Position numbers and translations under genes: made by a program | Shown here: positions 11,100 through 24,346 of the stretch, piece after piece | How positions within the stretch are numbered: position 1 is the stretch's first letter | Layout of the letters: each line of letters opens with the position of its first letter | The notes under the pieces: generated by a model | Databases searched by the model: none | What the model was told of the DNA's origin: nothing | What the model saw: only the letters and a program-made list of their open reading frames with translations | Assembly: GCA_030762895.1 (NCBI GenBank) | Contig: CM061070.1 | Span: forward strand, 104,036,554-104,100,553 | Direction: 5' to 3' | Length of the DNA: 64,000 nucleotides | Source: Sophora flavescens | Taxonomy: Eukaryota > Streptophyta > Magnoliopsida > Fabales > Fabaceae

Positions 11100-13603
11100 T
11101 GTCAATCATGCCCAGCTTGGAAATAAATGGAACAAAGGATGGAGGAGGTAATGCCTTGGTGAAAAAGTCAGCTAGTTGCTCTTTGGATGAGATTGGCAGC
11201 AAGCGAAGTACACCCTCTTGGATCTTATTTCGAACAAAGTGACAGTCTATCTCTAGATGCTTAGTCCTTTCATGAAACACCGGGTTTGCAGCTATGTGCA
11301 AAGCACTTTGATTATCACAATATAGGACAGGTGCTCTTGTACAAGTAATGTGTAAATCATGTAGCAGATATAATAACCATTGTAGTTCACAAGCAGTAGT
11401 AGAGAGTGCCCTGTATTCTGCCTCGGAGGAAGATCTCGAGATCTGTTTTTTCGCTTCTTAGCTCTCCAAGAGATCAAAGATGCACCCAAGAAGAAGCAAT
11501 ATCCTGAAATGGACCTCCTTGAATCTAAGCAACCAGCCCAATCCGCATCAGAAAATCCTAGCAGCTAGATTTCTGGCTTTCTTGGGAAGAACAGGCCTCG
11601 GCCAGGACTGCCTTTGAGGTATCTAACAACCCCGCAGGCAGCATTGTAGTGTGTCATAGTAGGTTTACTTAAGAATTGACTGAGTTGTTGAGTGGCAAAT
11701 GTGATGTCAGGCCTAGTGTTGTTCAAGTACAGAAGTTTCCCAATCAGTCTTCTGTAGGATGCTACATCTTCATATGGTTTCCCTTCATCTTGATGCAGCC
11801 TAATTGAATGGTCAAGTGGTGTTTTGGCAGGCTTAGACCCAAGCAGACCAGATTCATGCAACAAATCCAAGCAATACTTTCATTGACAGATTGAGATTCC
11901 TGACTTGGAATGTGCAACTTCCAACCCAAGAAAATACTTCAATGTTCCCAAATCCTTAATCTTAAAATTAGAATCCAGAATGCTCTTCATTCTAGTGAAT
12001 TCTTCAATGGAGTTTCCTGCTAGAATCACATCATCCACATAGATGAGAAGAGCTGTGAAACTTTTACCATTCTGAAATGTAAATAATGAGTGATCTGCAT
12101 TGGATTGTTGATACCCTTGACTTATTAGCAATGAAGTGAGCTTTTCATACCACTTTCTGCTTGCTTGCTTGAGACCATACAAAGACTTAAGCAATTTGCA
12201 TACTTGATTAGATTTGGAGCACTTGACACCTTGAGGAATAAACATGTAGACATCTTCATGTAAATCACCATGCAAGAAGGCATTGTTGACATCTAGTTGA
12301 TGCAAATGCCAACCGTGAGCGAAGCTATGGCCAGCGGGGTCCTTACCGTGGTGAGTTTAGCTACTCGGTGAAAAAGTGTCAAAAAAATCTAGGCCTTCAA
12401 CTTGATTGTAGCCCTTAGCCACCAACCTAGCCTTATATCTTTCTATAGATCCATCTGCTCTATATTTCACTTTATATACCCACTTGTTACCAATTGGCTT
12501 TACATTTTCTGGCAGATCAACTAGTATCCATGTACCATTCCTCTTAAGAGCATCCAATTCAAACCTCATGGCATTATTCCAGCATTCATGCTTACTAGCT
12601 TCCAAGTATGTGCGTGGTTCTAATGTGTGTGACCGATGTGAGTAAGCATGATGTGAAGGTGATAAGTTTGAAAAAGAATGAAAAGATGAGATAGGATAGG
12701 AAATACCTGAGGCAATTGTATCTATTGAACTGCTTGAAAGGCTACACACATATTCACTCAAATGTTATGGTGGATGCCTCTGCCTCTGTGATTTCCTTAT
12801 ACGTTCAGAAAGCAGCTTCCGCCATATCCGGGAGCAAGAGGATTCGGAGATGATTCGAATCGAGATTCCGGCTCAGCATGTTCCGTATGGATGGTGGTAG
12901 GTGATGTAGGTTTCATTGCGGGGAGTGGATGGTGTAGGTTGATGAATAGGTAGTGGAGTGTTATTTTGGTGATGTAGAGTGGATGGTGTGGAATGATAAG
13001 TCCAGGTGGACAAGGGTGAGGAAGATTTATATGGTAATATATGTTCATGGTGAGTGATATTTCTAGAAATGAAAATTTCCCTATTGCTGAGATCCAACAA
13101 GACAGCTCCTTTCACACCAGGCTTATAACCAAGAAAAATACACTTCCTAGCTCTAGGTGCAAGTTTTGTTACGTAGATGACTGCAGTGTGGATGCATAGC
13201 ATAAGGAACCAAAAACTTTCAAATCATGTAAATTAGGTGTATGCTTATACAGAAGATAATAAGGTGATTTATTTTTGAGAAGGGTGCTAGGCACCCTATT
13301 TATTATGTAAGTAGCATGAAGAATGGCATAGGACCAGAATTGCTTTGGTAATTTTGATTGAAAAAGAAGTGCCCTCCCCACATTGAGCACATGTTGATGC
13401 TTTCTCTCAACCCTTCCATTCTGTTGTGGGGATTCCACACAACTTGTTTGATGAACTATGCCTTTTGAGGCATAAAATTGAGGCATTGTAAATTCAGGAC
13501 CATTATCAGTCCTTATAGCCTTAACTCTTGCATTGTGTTGATTTTCAATTAATTTGATGAAATCCTGGATATACTGCCTCACTTCCCCTTTCGATTTCAA
13601 CAA
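11100..13603 (-). pseudogene. copia integrase, reverse transcriptase and RNase H, decayed
   Basis: The integrase core (13603-13169) shows TDNGPEF and the NGRVERKHQ helix with the last two catalytic acids. A linker rich in Pro, Ser and His follows. The reverse transcriptase pieces (12761-12357, 12305-11880, 11870-11565) include DVNNAFLHGDL, the SLYGLKQA motif and an intact catalytic YVDD. The RNase H end (11301-11100) has the KHLEIDCHFVR and EQLADFFTKAL motifs. At least four frame breaks separate these pieces, so no working polymerase is made. Confidence 0.88.
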
Positions 13604-13631
13604 AATGATCCATGTAAAACGACTAAAATCA

Positions 13632-15461
13632 TCAATCGCAAGTCAAGAAATAAGAATGGCCATGAATAGATTGTATGGAGATAGGTCCCCAAATGTCAAA
13701 ATGAAGAAGTTCATAAGGTGAATCTGCTTTGTTTAAACTAGCATTATATGGTAATTTCTTGTGTCTAGCATAATGGCATACATCACAAACTACCTTTGGA
13801 TCAACAACAATAAAAGGAAATTCTGAATTCATAGAAATCATCCTAGAAATTGATAAGTGTCCTAGTCTAAAATGCCATAAGGCTTCTTCTGGTAGAGTCT
13901 GTATATCAGTTGCTTGAACATTGGAACAAGAGTCATGCTTGGCATTAAAAACTAAGTGATATAGCCCTTCAAACCTTTCAGCGGAACCAATCATCCTCTG
14001 AGATTTCTGGTCCTGAATGAGACAGATTGAATCATTAAAAGAGACAACACATTTTAAGGTAGATGACAATTTTGACACCGAAATCAGGTTTAAAGAAAAA
14101 TTAGGTACATACAGTACATTTGTAATGAAGAAGCCAGGGGAAAAAATGACAGTACCAGCATGTTTTGCAATTGAAAAATGACCATTAGGCAATCTTATGC
14201 TAATTGGTTTTATCTCATGAAAAGTCTGAAGGCTCTTTAATGAAGCACATATATGATCACTAGCACCCGAATCTATGATCCAAGAGCCAAGAGAGAAACT
14301 ATTAAAAGAGGAAGAGATGTAGATTTTACCTGATTTGTGATTTTCAGCTGATGAATGACCAACCTGAGTAACTGTGCTAACTTGGTTAGCTATGGTAGCA
14401 GAATGCTGATTAATACCAGAACCCTGAATCAGACTAAGCAATTTCTCATATTGCTCATGAGTGAAACTAGGAGGAGCCGTATGCATTTCTCCATTGGTTG
14501 AGAAATCTCCATTCGGATCTGCAGGATCATTGCAAGCATTGTTTGCCACTGAGGCATTTCCTTTTTGAAGGTGAGGAGGGAATCCATGCTTCCTATAGCA
14601 AGTCTCCACTGTGTGACCATTCCTTCCACAATAAGTACAAATTCTCCTTGATCCTGAGTTTTGTATTGAACCTCTCCCTCTTCCTTGTGGCTTCTTATAA
14701 TCAATAGCATTTATAAGAGCCCTTGAGTCATCTCCAACTGCAAAGTTCCCTTGTCTTTCATGTTGAATGACCATAGAAAAAATTCTGTTCATGCTAGGCA
14801 GTGGATCCATTAGTAGGATATGAGATTTTACTACTGAAAAATTCTCATTCAAACCAGTCAAAAATCTTATAGCATAATTAAGAGTATGAAAATGCCTGGC
14901 ATTTCTCATTGCAGCACAGGTGCATTTAACAGGACAGGAACAACATGGAATAGGCATGTATGTTTCAAGTTCTTCCCAAAGTATTTTCAACTCAGAATAA
15001 AATTCAGTGACAGAAAGGGAACCTTGCCTGAGGCCATATATCTCTTGTTGAAGCTCAGAAATTCTGATAAGGTCTCCCTGAGAGAATCTCTCCTTCAAAT
15101 CATTCCAAACATCAACAAGCGTTTTCCAAAACACTATGCTCGACCGATTGATTCCCGATCACGAGTTCACAATCCATGAATGTATGATCATGTTGCAACG
15201 ACTCCAAGCTTTATAACTTGGATCAAAGCTACCAGGAATGGGTATGCTCCCATCAACAAACTCAAATTTGTTCTTAGCACCCAAGGCGCGTCTCATAGAA
15301 CGAGCCCACGCATGGTAATTAGAGCCATTCAGCACAGGAGTGACAACTACAGATGAAGGTCCATCTCCTGCATGAACATAATACGGGCTGGAAGGGTCTT
15401 GCGATGGATCTGTAGGACCACCTCCTTGATTGTTGTTCCCGGAACCACCTGGACGAACCAT
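13632..15461 (-). pseudogene. copia gag, protease and pre-integrase (one internal stop)
   Basis: A single frame runs from ATG at 15461 through gag (NYHAWARSMRRAL...), a CCHC zinc knuckle (CTYCGRNGHTVETC), the aspartic protease motif WIIDSGASDH and the pre-integrase domain (LWHFRLGHLS...CDVCHYARHKKLPY). It is broken only by a TGA at 15159-15161, within gag. After the pre-integrase domain a frameshift near 13632 separates it from the integrase core. The proteins would act in the cytoplasm in particle assembly and polyprotein cleavage. Confidence 0.88.
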
Positions 15462-15504
15462 CAGAGTATGGCGCAGTAAGAGAGATAGAAGATCTCTGAT
15501 ACCA

Positions 15505-15894
15505 TCTTAAGAATCAAGCAATAAGTAAAAATTATGCATAAAAGCAAGGAATGAAGCAATATAGAGAATTGTATTATACTGCATTCATTGAAAAATACAT
15601 CAGGCTAAGGCCTGCTATTTATATGAGAAGGAAAGAGCAGAAAAAAAAAGGAAAAGGTAGCACTGCTATGTGATATTCTGTGGATCATACGGTTGAGGTT
15701 GTTAAGGGTGGAGAGAATAAAGGTGGATGGATGATTCTGGATGGGAAAGTTTGTTACTGAACTTGCTGAGCTGGCATTCTCAATGATTCTCCCATTTGTC
15801 CTTTCTGCACATGTACCCGTGTGAGCATTTGCATCATTTGTCATTTGTTGAGCATTTGCATCATTTGTATTCTCATTTATTTGATATTTTGACA
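15505..15894 (-). repeat. 5' LTR of copia element in copy A
   Basis: This is the partner of 10683-11072, with the same length and five substitutions and no indels by eye. It abuts the tRNA-Met type primer-binding site at about 15494-15504. Confidence 0.92.
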
Positions 15895-15901
15895 AAAGTA
15901 C

Positions 15902-18680
15902 CCAGAACCAAAAAAATGAAGCCAATTCAAATGCATTATGCAAAAAAATTTTAAAAATCATGAATCAGATTTAGGTAAGAAAATAAGAAATTTCAGTAAG
16001 AAATAATAGCACAAAATGTAGATAAACCATGGCCAACCTGGAAGAGAATGAAATGGATCAAGATTAGCAATAGTTCAGGCTTATTAAACCAGAAAAATTC
16101 ATCACGAGGCTTCAATTTCGTATCTGAGAAAAAACCAGTGATTCCAGCATTCTCCAATGCCAAGGTTGCAATAACATGTTGTAGTTTTGTTCCTACCAAA
16201 AGAACAAGCAGTGCATGAGGCCACGGACATGAACACAAAATAAATAACATGACACAATTAATAGAAAATATTGCCAAATGAGAAATTCATGACAAGGAAA
16301 GGTTTAGTCCTTTAGTTCCCACCTATGGAATACCATGGATAAAAAGCTTCAAGTAAATTAAATACTTAATCATTTATATGAAAATTTAATTTTGAATACT
16401 TACTAATAGGTTTTATGGTTAATGAAGCAAACATAATGAATGTATTGTAAAATGTCTTCAATAATTTATTTTGCGTATAAAAAATATTCCATTTCAGTAA
16501 ATAAGGCCATTTTTATGCAGGTTTATATTCAAATTCGAAAGAAAAACCTGCCAACTACCAGGTACCTACCCAACCACATGCCATTCATAACATCTAAATG
16601 GCTCAGGAACAAAATAAGTTCATGTTATCCACCACACAAGCATTTGGCCAAATAGGATAAGCAAACAGAATGGAAGGAAATAACCAAGATAACTTACAGA
16701 TATAGGAATGATAGCTATCCAGAAATAGAGATTAGATCCTGTGATAGACCCAAAAAAACTAATTGTAAGCTTAAAGAGTATGCAAAACCAAATATAATTT
16801 GGCCACCATGTTCCAAGTAATCTTACAGAGAAAAGGAAGTGAAGTGGAAGATTTTGCCGAAAGAAAGATACTTAACAGGGAGATTATTTTGGGGAGAGAG
16901 CGAGTGCATTGTTAAAATCAACAATAAAGATAATAAACTACTTTTCACCTTGGTCTTATGAAAATAAGCTATACCTTTGATGTTGAAAAGCATGAAAGCC
17001 ACAACAAATCCCCAGAGTGGGCCACTGCAAAAGATTTTACAGACAGAATCAACTTCCAACTTCTTCATGAGAATCAATTTGTGAAAGATGAAAGCAGTAA
17101 CAATATACTTGGTGATTTTTGCTATGAGGAATAGAAAGGTTGAACTACCTCTTAAAACACTAAATGTAAATGAATTGATGATTTTTGTTCAATTTATTAG
17201 AACATAGTCACCTCGGAAATTAAGATCATGCACAATACATAGAAGTGCACAAGAAATCTTATTATACAAAATGAACATAAATTGACTTCCAAACTCATGA
17301 AGCTGTAATCAAAATGACTTCTGAATCTCAACTAACCTCACACCAACTATCCTTTGGAATTCCTCTTCCATCGATCGAACCATGTAGCTGTGAAAATCAT
17401 ATTTTGTTGTGAGGTTGTGATTCTGTCATGAATTAGGAAAACAGACTGAGTAAAGTAGTAAGCATTGACAAAGTGGTGTTACAAACATACTACATAGTTC
17501 CAAAACCTGACATACAAATACCATGGTGGATTGTTACAAATGACACATCAACCAAAGTACAAAAACAAAATCAAAAAGAAGAAAATATTAAACAAATGCA
17601 AGAAGTCTATTCGCTTTAAAAAAGCATATTTCAATTTCCACTAAAAATGTGAGGTTTATTTTTTAAGAAAAGATAAGTTTGTAGGTATTAGCTAGCTCAT
17701 GCAGAGAAAAGAGTTTAAATAAAATATTAGCAATACAAATTAGATAAAAAACATGCAGAATTGCAGATACACAGTGAGATAATAATCATATTAGGTAGAT
17801 TTTGAATCAAAACCATTTCGAACTCAGACAAATTCTATTGCATTATTGCATACCATTATGAAGCCTCTGCGAAGTGTAAGGTAGTCAGCACGAACAACAG
17901 AATGCCCAAATTGTTGGAAAAAACAAGTCTACAATGCAATCAAACTTGAATCAAATAGACATAAAATTATACTGAATAAGTGGTTCACAATGAAATTTGT
18001 CAAGTCCTTCTTACAAAGTATGCTTGTTGACACAGATCTGGATGGTTGAAATGATATATAAATTAAGGAGTGGAGAGTATAAGATAACAGTAAAATATTC
18101 ATCCAAAGAAAGTTTGGCCTCAAAAATGCTGACAGTTATAAGAGGTTCGTACAATTAGCCCCACTGAATTATTATCATTTTGTATTTGGAGAACCACAAA
18201 ATGAATTCACATATGATTTACCACTTTAAAAAAATCATCATTAAAATTTTAATCTTATTTTACTCAACATACTTGTTTCCTCAAGAGATTAACTCGGCAA
18301 CGATTTAGCCAACTCAATTGACCAATGCAGCACAACAAACCCCTCTGGCATAATTTGTGTGGAAAAGCAAATTGATCAACAGCCAAAATGTAAGAAGTCT
18401 AGCCCAGTTAACCATGCATAGATATTAAACTCTTTTGAGCATATTTTTATTTCAACTATTCTTCATATCTTCTTTCTTTCATCAAATAAATTTAAGAAAT
18501 TAAAGGCAGGCATGGAACAAACATAAATGAAATGAAAACAAATGGAAATGAGAAAACAAGACGTAAAAATCAGATATGTAATTACCACCCAAATGAGGAC
18601 ACTGTTTGTGGCCAACGGATTTGATGTATGGAACTTGAAAAATGTTGATTGCCTTCGCATTGTCAACTCTCTTGTGAGGA
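15902..18680 (-). pseudogene. MLO-like gene copy A, exons 6-12
   Basis: The exons are 6 (18680-18586, LTRELTMRRQSTF), 7 (17928-17854, TCFFQQFGHSVVRADY), 8 (17422-17337, KYDFHSYMVRSMEEEF), 9 (17024-16975, SGPLWGFVVAFMLF), 10 (16738-16698, SNLYFWIAIIPIS), 11 (16208-16038, LVGTKLQHVIATLALENA and KPRDEFFWFNKPE) and 12 (15937-15902, NAFELASFFWFW). Lengths match copy B exactly. The 3' splice sites of exon 11 (ACAG to ACTG) and exon 12 (GCAG to GCAT) are lost. MLO proteins are seven-transmembrane, calmodulin-binding plasma-membrane proteins. Confidence 0.9.
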
Positions 18681-19627
18681 CTGTTACAAAAGAAATGGTC
18701 AATCAAATCCTAAAGATGGTTTCAATATGAATTACACGACCAACATTTCTGTCAACAACCAACTCTCCCAAAAGCTTAAGCAGTTAAGTAGAGGTACATG
18801 AATTTTTTAATAACATGCCCCCTCACACAAGAGCTCTTTGAGCATAAAGTATGGACAATTAACAAGCCTACATTACCTTGAGCTGAAATTTAATTTGAAT
18901 ATGAAGAATACAGGTGGCAACTAATTGGTCATAGAAGATCTATCACGAAGTCCCAGACCAACTCTCATGAAAGCTTAACTATTAGGTGAAGGTACATCTA
19001 TATCTAACAATTTCCATCTATCAAAAATCATTAAATGATTCATTTTTGGAAGATTTAAATTTTGGTCATTCAAAATGTCTGTTTATTTCCATGTTTCTTT
19101 TGCTAAGCAAAGATGTATATACAAGAGTACAAGGGGTACTCTAACCCATACACAAGGGGAAGAAAGAAGTAGGAGGCAAAATGTAAATAAAATACTAACT
19201 GCTAATAAGCCAATATTAATTTACAAATGCCAAAACCTGCGGCAAAAATACAGTCTCATTACAAATTCACCCAATCCTTGTCCAAAATGAAAACACCCAC
19301 ATTAAGGCACCTAACTACAGACAGCTCCAAAGCAAATGAAAAAAGGGTTCTGATACAAGATTAAAAGTTCCAATGCCAAGAAAGTGGTCATCAGCACCCC
19401 AACCAATGCACAATCAAAGGTCTCGCACTGTTCAAACAAATAATCAACTCGCTTGCAAAAAGGCGGAAAATATCGCTTCTCCAACAGACGAGAACATCAA
19501 AAACCTGTCCTAGTTTGGCCAACCAGCAAGAAACACCACATCATTGTGCATCTCTTAAGCACTGCATAGGATTAATGCACCAATCCGAAAAAGAATAGCA
19601 GTTTTTCTTGCTCCGAGCATTACACCA

Positions 19628-20080
19628 AGTCTAAACTTTGATTTTAATGAGTTCAATTACCTTATCAAAATCCACCACTCCTTGTTTAAAAATCAAGTCG
19701 TCCCTATGCATCCAAAGCGACCAAATTATCGCAAACCAAAACATCCTCCAAACTTTGATTGAGGCCATCCCTGCAATTAATCCACCATGTTGCAATAACA
19801 AATCCTTCAAGTTTCCAATTAGTGCCGAATCCAACCCTACCCAATTATAAATGTTCATCCACACATAGTAAGAGAATTTGCAATGCAAGAAGATGTGTGA
19901 AGTAGTCTCTATCTCAAAATTACATAACCAACACAAGTTAGAACTGTTTGTAAAGATAATTCCTCTTTTTGACAAATTTTTAGCAGTAGGAATCCTATCT
20001 TGTATGGCTCTCCAACAAAAAGCCTCTACCTTCAATGGTATAGTTTTGTCCCACAACACCTTATACACACAATCCGATTC
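19628..20080 (-). pseudogene. LINE zf-RVT domain and C-terminus
   Basis: The minus strand encodes VYKVLWDKTIPLKVEAFCW, then the zinc-binding pattern CWLCNFEIETTSHIFLHC and a YVWMNIYNW segment. This is the zf-RVT domain found at the end of plant L1 ORF2. The copia element at 20081 interrupts its N-terminal side. Confidence 0.85.
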
Positions 20081-20327
20081 TGTTATACCAGCCAGTACAG
20101 CTGCTAAGCTCAAGGAATAAATCTGATATTTATGCAACCATAACTCCCATGATATCTCATATTAATGCTGTGATTATCTCCTATTAATGTTGTAATCATT
20201 TTGATTTTATACTGCAATATTTTAGCTATCATAATAGCATAGGATTAGCCAAGATTAATCTTTCCAACTTTGTTGTATATATTCAATGATGTAAATCAAT
20301 ACAAATCACATGATTCAATTATTCACA
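20081..20327 (+). repeat. 5' LTR of the nested copia element
   Basis: The 247-bp LTR begins TGTTATACCAGCCAGTAC and ends CAATTATTCACA. It shares its two flanking parts with 24347-24541 and retains about 50 internal bases missing there. Confidence 0.88.
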
Positions 20328-20380
20328 TGGTAGCAGCCTTACACTAGCCTAACAACCTATCGATCCTCATATCGGCCACC

Positions 20381-23300
20381 ATGACCACCACCAGCAACAC
20401 CTCCTCCTTAATGCTTCCATCACCTTCAAACTATCTCGCAGCAATTACCGAGCCTGGAAACGCCAGGTCACCGCCCTTCTCTCTGGCATTCAAGTCATGG
20501 GCCATATTGATGGAACCACAGAACCTCAACCTCCCACCATTACTAGCGAAGGTTCCACTGCTTTCCAATCTAGAATACACGAATCGGTTCACCATAGATC
20601 AATTGATCATCAATCTTCTTCTTTCAGCCATGACAGAGGCGTGCACAGTCTTTCCTTTGCCTCCTATGATCTCGCTCGATCACTATGGGTAGCCATTCAA
20701 GCCCAATATGCCAACACCTCTCGCTCTCATGTTATGTCCATCAAAAATCAACTTCAAAGACTTCACAAAAGGAGACAAATCCATCAATGACTACCTATTC
20801 TCGGTTAAAAGCCTTGGCGATGAACTTGTTGTCATTGACAAATCTCTGTCGATGATGATGTTACTCTCTACATTCTCAATGGCCTTGGCTCTAATATCGT
20901 GATATCGCAGCCTCAATCAGGACACGTGAGCACCTCTTCACCTTTGAAGAACTCCACATCCATCTACTGGCTCATGACGACTATATTAGTCGCGAATCTC
21001 AGGTTGATATCCAGGTGCCTACACCAAACATTGCTCAGCGAAATTCAAAACAGGATGGCCTTCTACCAATACCACCCTATGGTTGCGGCAACTTCTCCTT
21101 CAAACCAGCTCACCACAATACTTCATACTCATCTCGTGGCTCGGCTCACCCATGCAAAACTCGTGGTTTCAATCCACGCGGCAGATAGGTCATATAGCCA
21201 GATACTTTCCTGAAATCCCAAAACTCAGCACCCCACCAACAGCCCACTATGCATCTGCCTCCTCTGCAACAGCACCTAGCTGGGTGTTTGACACCGGTGC
21301 CAGCCATCATGTCACTACCAATCTTAACAATATGCATATTCATTCTGAGTATGATGGTCCTGAAGAAGTCCATATAGGTGATGGTACAGGTTTGAAAATT
21401 TTGCATGTTGGCTCCACTACTCTTCCGAGTCCTACTACTACTTTCAACCTTAAAAATGTTCTGTGTTCCTAATGCAAAGCACAATCTTATTTCTGTTTCT
21501 AAATTCTGCAAATCCAATAAAGTTTATGTAGAATTTCACTCTTGTTTTTTCTGTGTGAAGGATCGGTAACTGGAGTGGTTTTGATGTGCGGTCAAGTAAT
21601 GGTGATCTATACACCTACAATCCAACACATCCATCATCTCCCACTGCTCTGTCAACCACAACCTCATCAATCTCCCTTTGGCATGCTCGATTTGGTCATC
21701 CATCCCAACCAATTCATACTCAAATGCTATCCAATTGTGGCCTTTCCAGTACTTTACACAAAAAAATTCACATTGTAATTCCCGCTCTATTAATAAAAGC
21801 CACAAACTTCCTTTTTCCATCTCATCCATAAAAACTACGTCACCACTTGAACTTATTTTCTCCAATGTTTGGGGACCCTCTCCTATAATATCCATTCATG
21901 GCTACAAATATTATCTTGTGTTTGTTGATCATTTTACTCGATACACATGGCTTTATCCTTTGAAAAGTAAAACCGATGTAACTGTTATATTTCCTTAGTT
22001 TCATTCCAAAATTGAAAAACTTTTCACACACAAAGTTAAATCAATTCACACTGATGGTGGCACTGAGTACTTCAAACTTAAACAATACTTCAATACAAAT
22101 GGAATATCTCATTATATGAGTCCACCATACACCCCTGAACACATTGGCATCACTAAACGTAAACATCGTCATATAGTAGAAACTGCACTCACGCTTTTAT
22201 CTCATTCTTTCATCCCACAAAAATTCTGGTGCTATGCATTTCAAATGGCAGTATATTTAATCAATTGCATGGCAACTGTTCACCTTAATAACAAGTGTCC
22301 TCATGAACTTCTCTTTGGTTCCAAACCCAATTATCACAATCTTCGTGTTTTTGGATGTCTTTGCTATCCCTGGCTTCGTCCTTACTCTCAAAATAAATTA
22401 TCAAATCGCAGCATGCCTTGTGTCTTTCTAGGTCACTCAACTTAACAACATGAATACCAATGCTATCACCCTCCCACTAAAAAAATTATATCTCTCAAGA
22501 CATGTGATATTTCATGAATCAATTTTCCCTTTTCATCTGAATCTTTATGATTCCACCTCAACAAATTCAAATCCTCAAATATCCAACATAAATAACACCT
22601 TTCCTATATCTCGCCACCCCCTCATCATCCAAAATCTTCATGCACCTATCACTCCTACAAATCCTCCTACAATTCCTCCTCAGAATTCTACCTCATCTTT
22701 ATCCACACCACCTCTTACCACAAATATCCCAAATACTCCTACCTCATCTAATCAAACGCCTGATCAAACCCCACTCTCCACTCACAGATCACCACTACAT
22801 AATCCTATGGATCCTCCCATATCAACACCGACTCCTCTACCTGCACCTGCTCGCCTAGTCACAAGAGGAATGAATCAAATACACAAGCCTAACCCAAAAT
22901 ATCTCCTCACCACTAAACATCCTCTCCCCCACTCGGTCGAACCAACATGTGTAAGCCAGGCTCTCAAGACAAGTGAATGACGTGGCGCCATGAGCAAGGA
23001 TTTTAATGCATTAATCCAACAACAAACCTGGGATCTAGTTCCGCGGCCTCCTAACAAAAATCTCATAGGCCTCAAACATTTAGTCCAGTTGTTAAACCTA
23101 CAATAGTAAGGTTAGTTCTTTCCTTAGCCTTACAACATAACCGCCACTACGTCAGCTTGATGTGAACAATGCTTTTTTGCATGGTTCTCTAAGTGAAGAA
23201 GTCTATATGCAACAACCTCCAGGATTCATTCATCCAGAGAAGCCTCATCATGTTTGTCGTCTAAAAAAGTCCATATATGGCCTCAAACAAGCGCCATGTG

Positions 23301-24325
23301 CTTGGTTCCAAACCTTGCGTAAGTTTCTCTATGACTATGGTTTTGTTAATTCAACATCTGATTCATCTCTATTTATTCTCAGAAATCGAGGTATTGTGTT
23401 ATAATCACAGGAAACTCTTTTGGCAAAGTTCATGAGTGCATTGCAGCCCTTGCAACAACATTTTCCATCAAAGATTTAGGTGCCTTGCACTATTTTCTTG
23501 GTGTTGAAGTCATTCCAAGTCCCACAGGATTATTTCTCACCAACAAAAATACATTGCGTAACTTCTTGAAAGAACCAAGATGATTGATGCCAAGCCCAAC
23601 CTCACTCCACTATCCACTACCGCTTTTCTTGTAAAGATGATGGTTCACCAAGTTCCGATGCCACATTTTATCGCAACACTATAGGCAGCCTCCAATATTT
23701 GTCCATGAGCGCTGCGGACATTGCTTTTTCTATTAACAAGCTGGCCCAATTCATGCAAATACCAACTGCAACTCATCTACCTGCTCCCAAGAGGCATCCA
23801 CGCTATCTTAAAGGCATAATTTTTCATGGTCTCCTACTTCATAAATCAACTACTTCTCGCACTCACCGCATACAAAGTGATGCCGACAAGGAAATAAGGA
23901 TGACTACACCTCCACATCTGCTCACCTTGTCTACTATGGGTCCAACTCAATCTCATGGAAATTGTCTAAGCAGAGAGCAGAGCGATCATCCCACAGTGTC
24001 GAGTATAGGGATCTAGCCAATTGTGCAGCAGAGTTGTCATGGATCAACTCTCTCTCCTCACTCGAATTTGGTGTTTCTTCTTCTCGACGACAGCCACAAT
24101 CCTGTGTGACAATATGAGTGCAACTTATCTTACTCATAATCCACTGTACCACACTCGTATGAAACACATCTCCATTGACATCCATTTTGTTCGCAACTTG
24201 GTACAACAAGGGAAACTCAAAGTTCATCATGTTTGCACCACTGATCAACTTGCTGACTGCCTCACCAAACCTCTGTCCAAAGCCCGCCATCAACACTTAC
24301 GAAACAAGATCGGTGTTACTGACGG
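20381..24325 (+). pseudogene. copia polyprotein remnants, many frame breaks
   Basis: Recognisable pieces are gag (20381-20900), protease with WVFDTGASHH (about 21280), pre-integrase with SLWHARFGHPS (about 21670), integrase from about 21840 to 22440 (THKVKSIHTDGGTEY-like stretch, then KRKHRHIVE), a Pro/Thr/Ser-rich linker (22450-22980), reverse transcriptase with NNAFLHGSL and SIYGLKQAP (23162-23404), and RNase H with LTHNPLYHTRMKHISID and QLADCLTKPL (24100-24270). The polymerase YVDD box is deleted near 23390, where only a YCVIITGN-like remnant remains. Confidence 0.85.
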
Positions 24326-24346
24326 AACTCCAATCTTGCGGGGGCG

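Larger units (their letters stand above)
10683..15894 (-). mobile_element. Full-length Ty1/copia element in MLO copy A intron 12
   Basis: Two 390-bp LTRs flank gag-protease-integrase-reverse transcriptase-RNase H on the minus strand, the copia order. The 5-bp target aaagt is duplicated on both sides (10678-10682 and 15895-15899) and occurs once at the empty site in copy B (42978-42982). Just inside the right LTR the minus strand reads TGGTATCAGAG (primer-binding site); just inside the left LTR is a GGGGGGA polypurine tract. The LTRs differ at 5 positions by eye. Point lesions break the polyprotein, so it is no longer autonomous. Confidence 0.95.

Noticed and set aside
22450..22980. Thr/Pro/Ser-rich open frame of 176 residues
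   Set aside because: It is the low-complexity linker between copia integrase and reverse transcriptase, not a separate gene.
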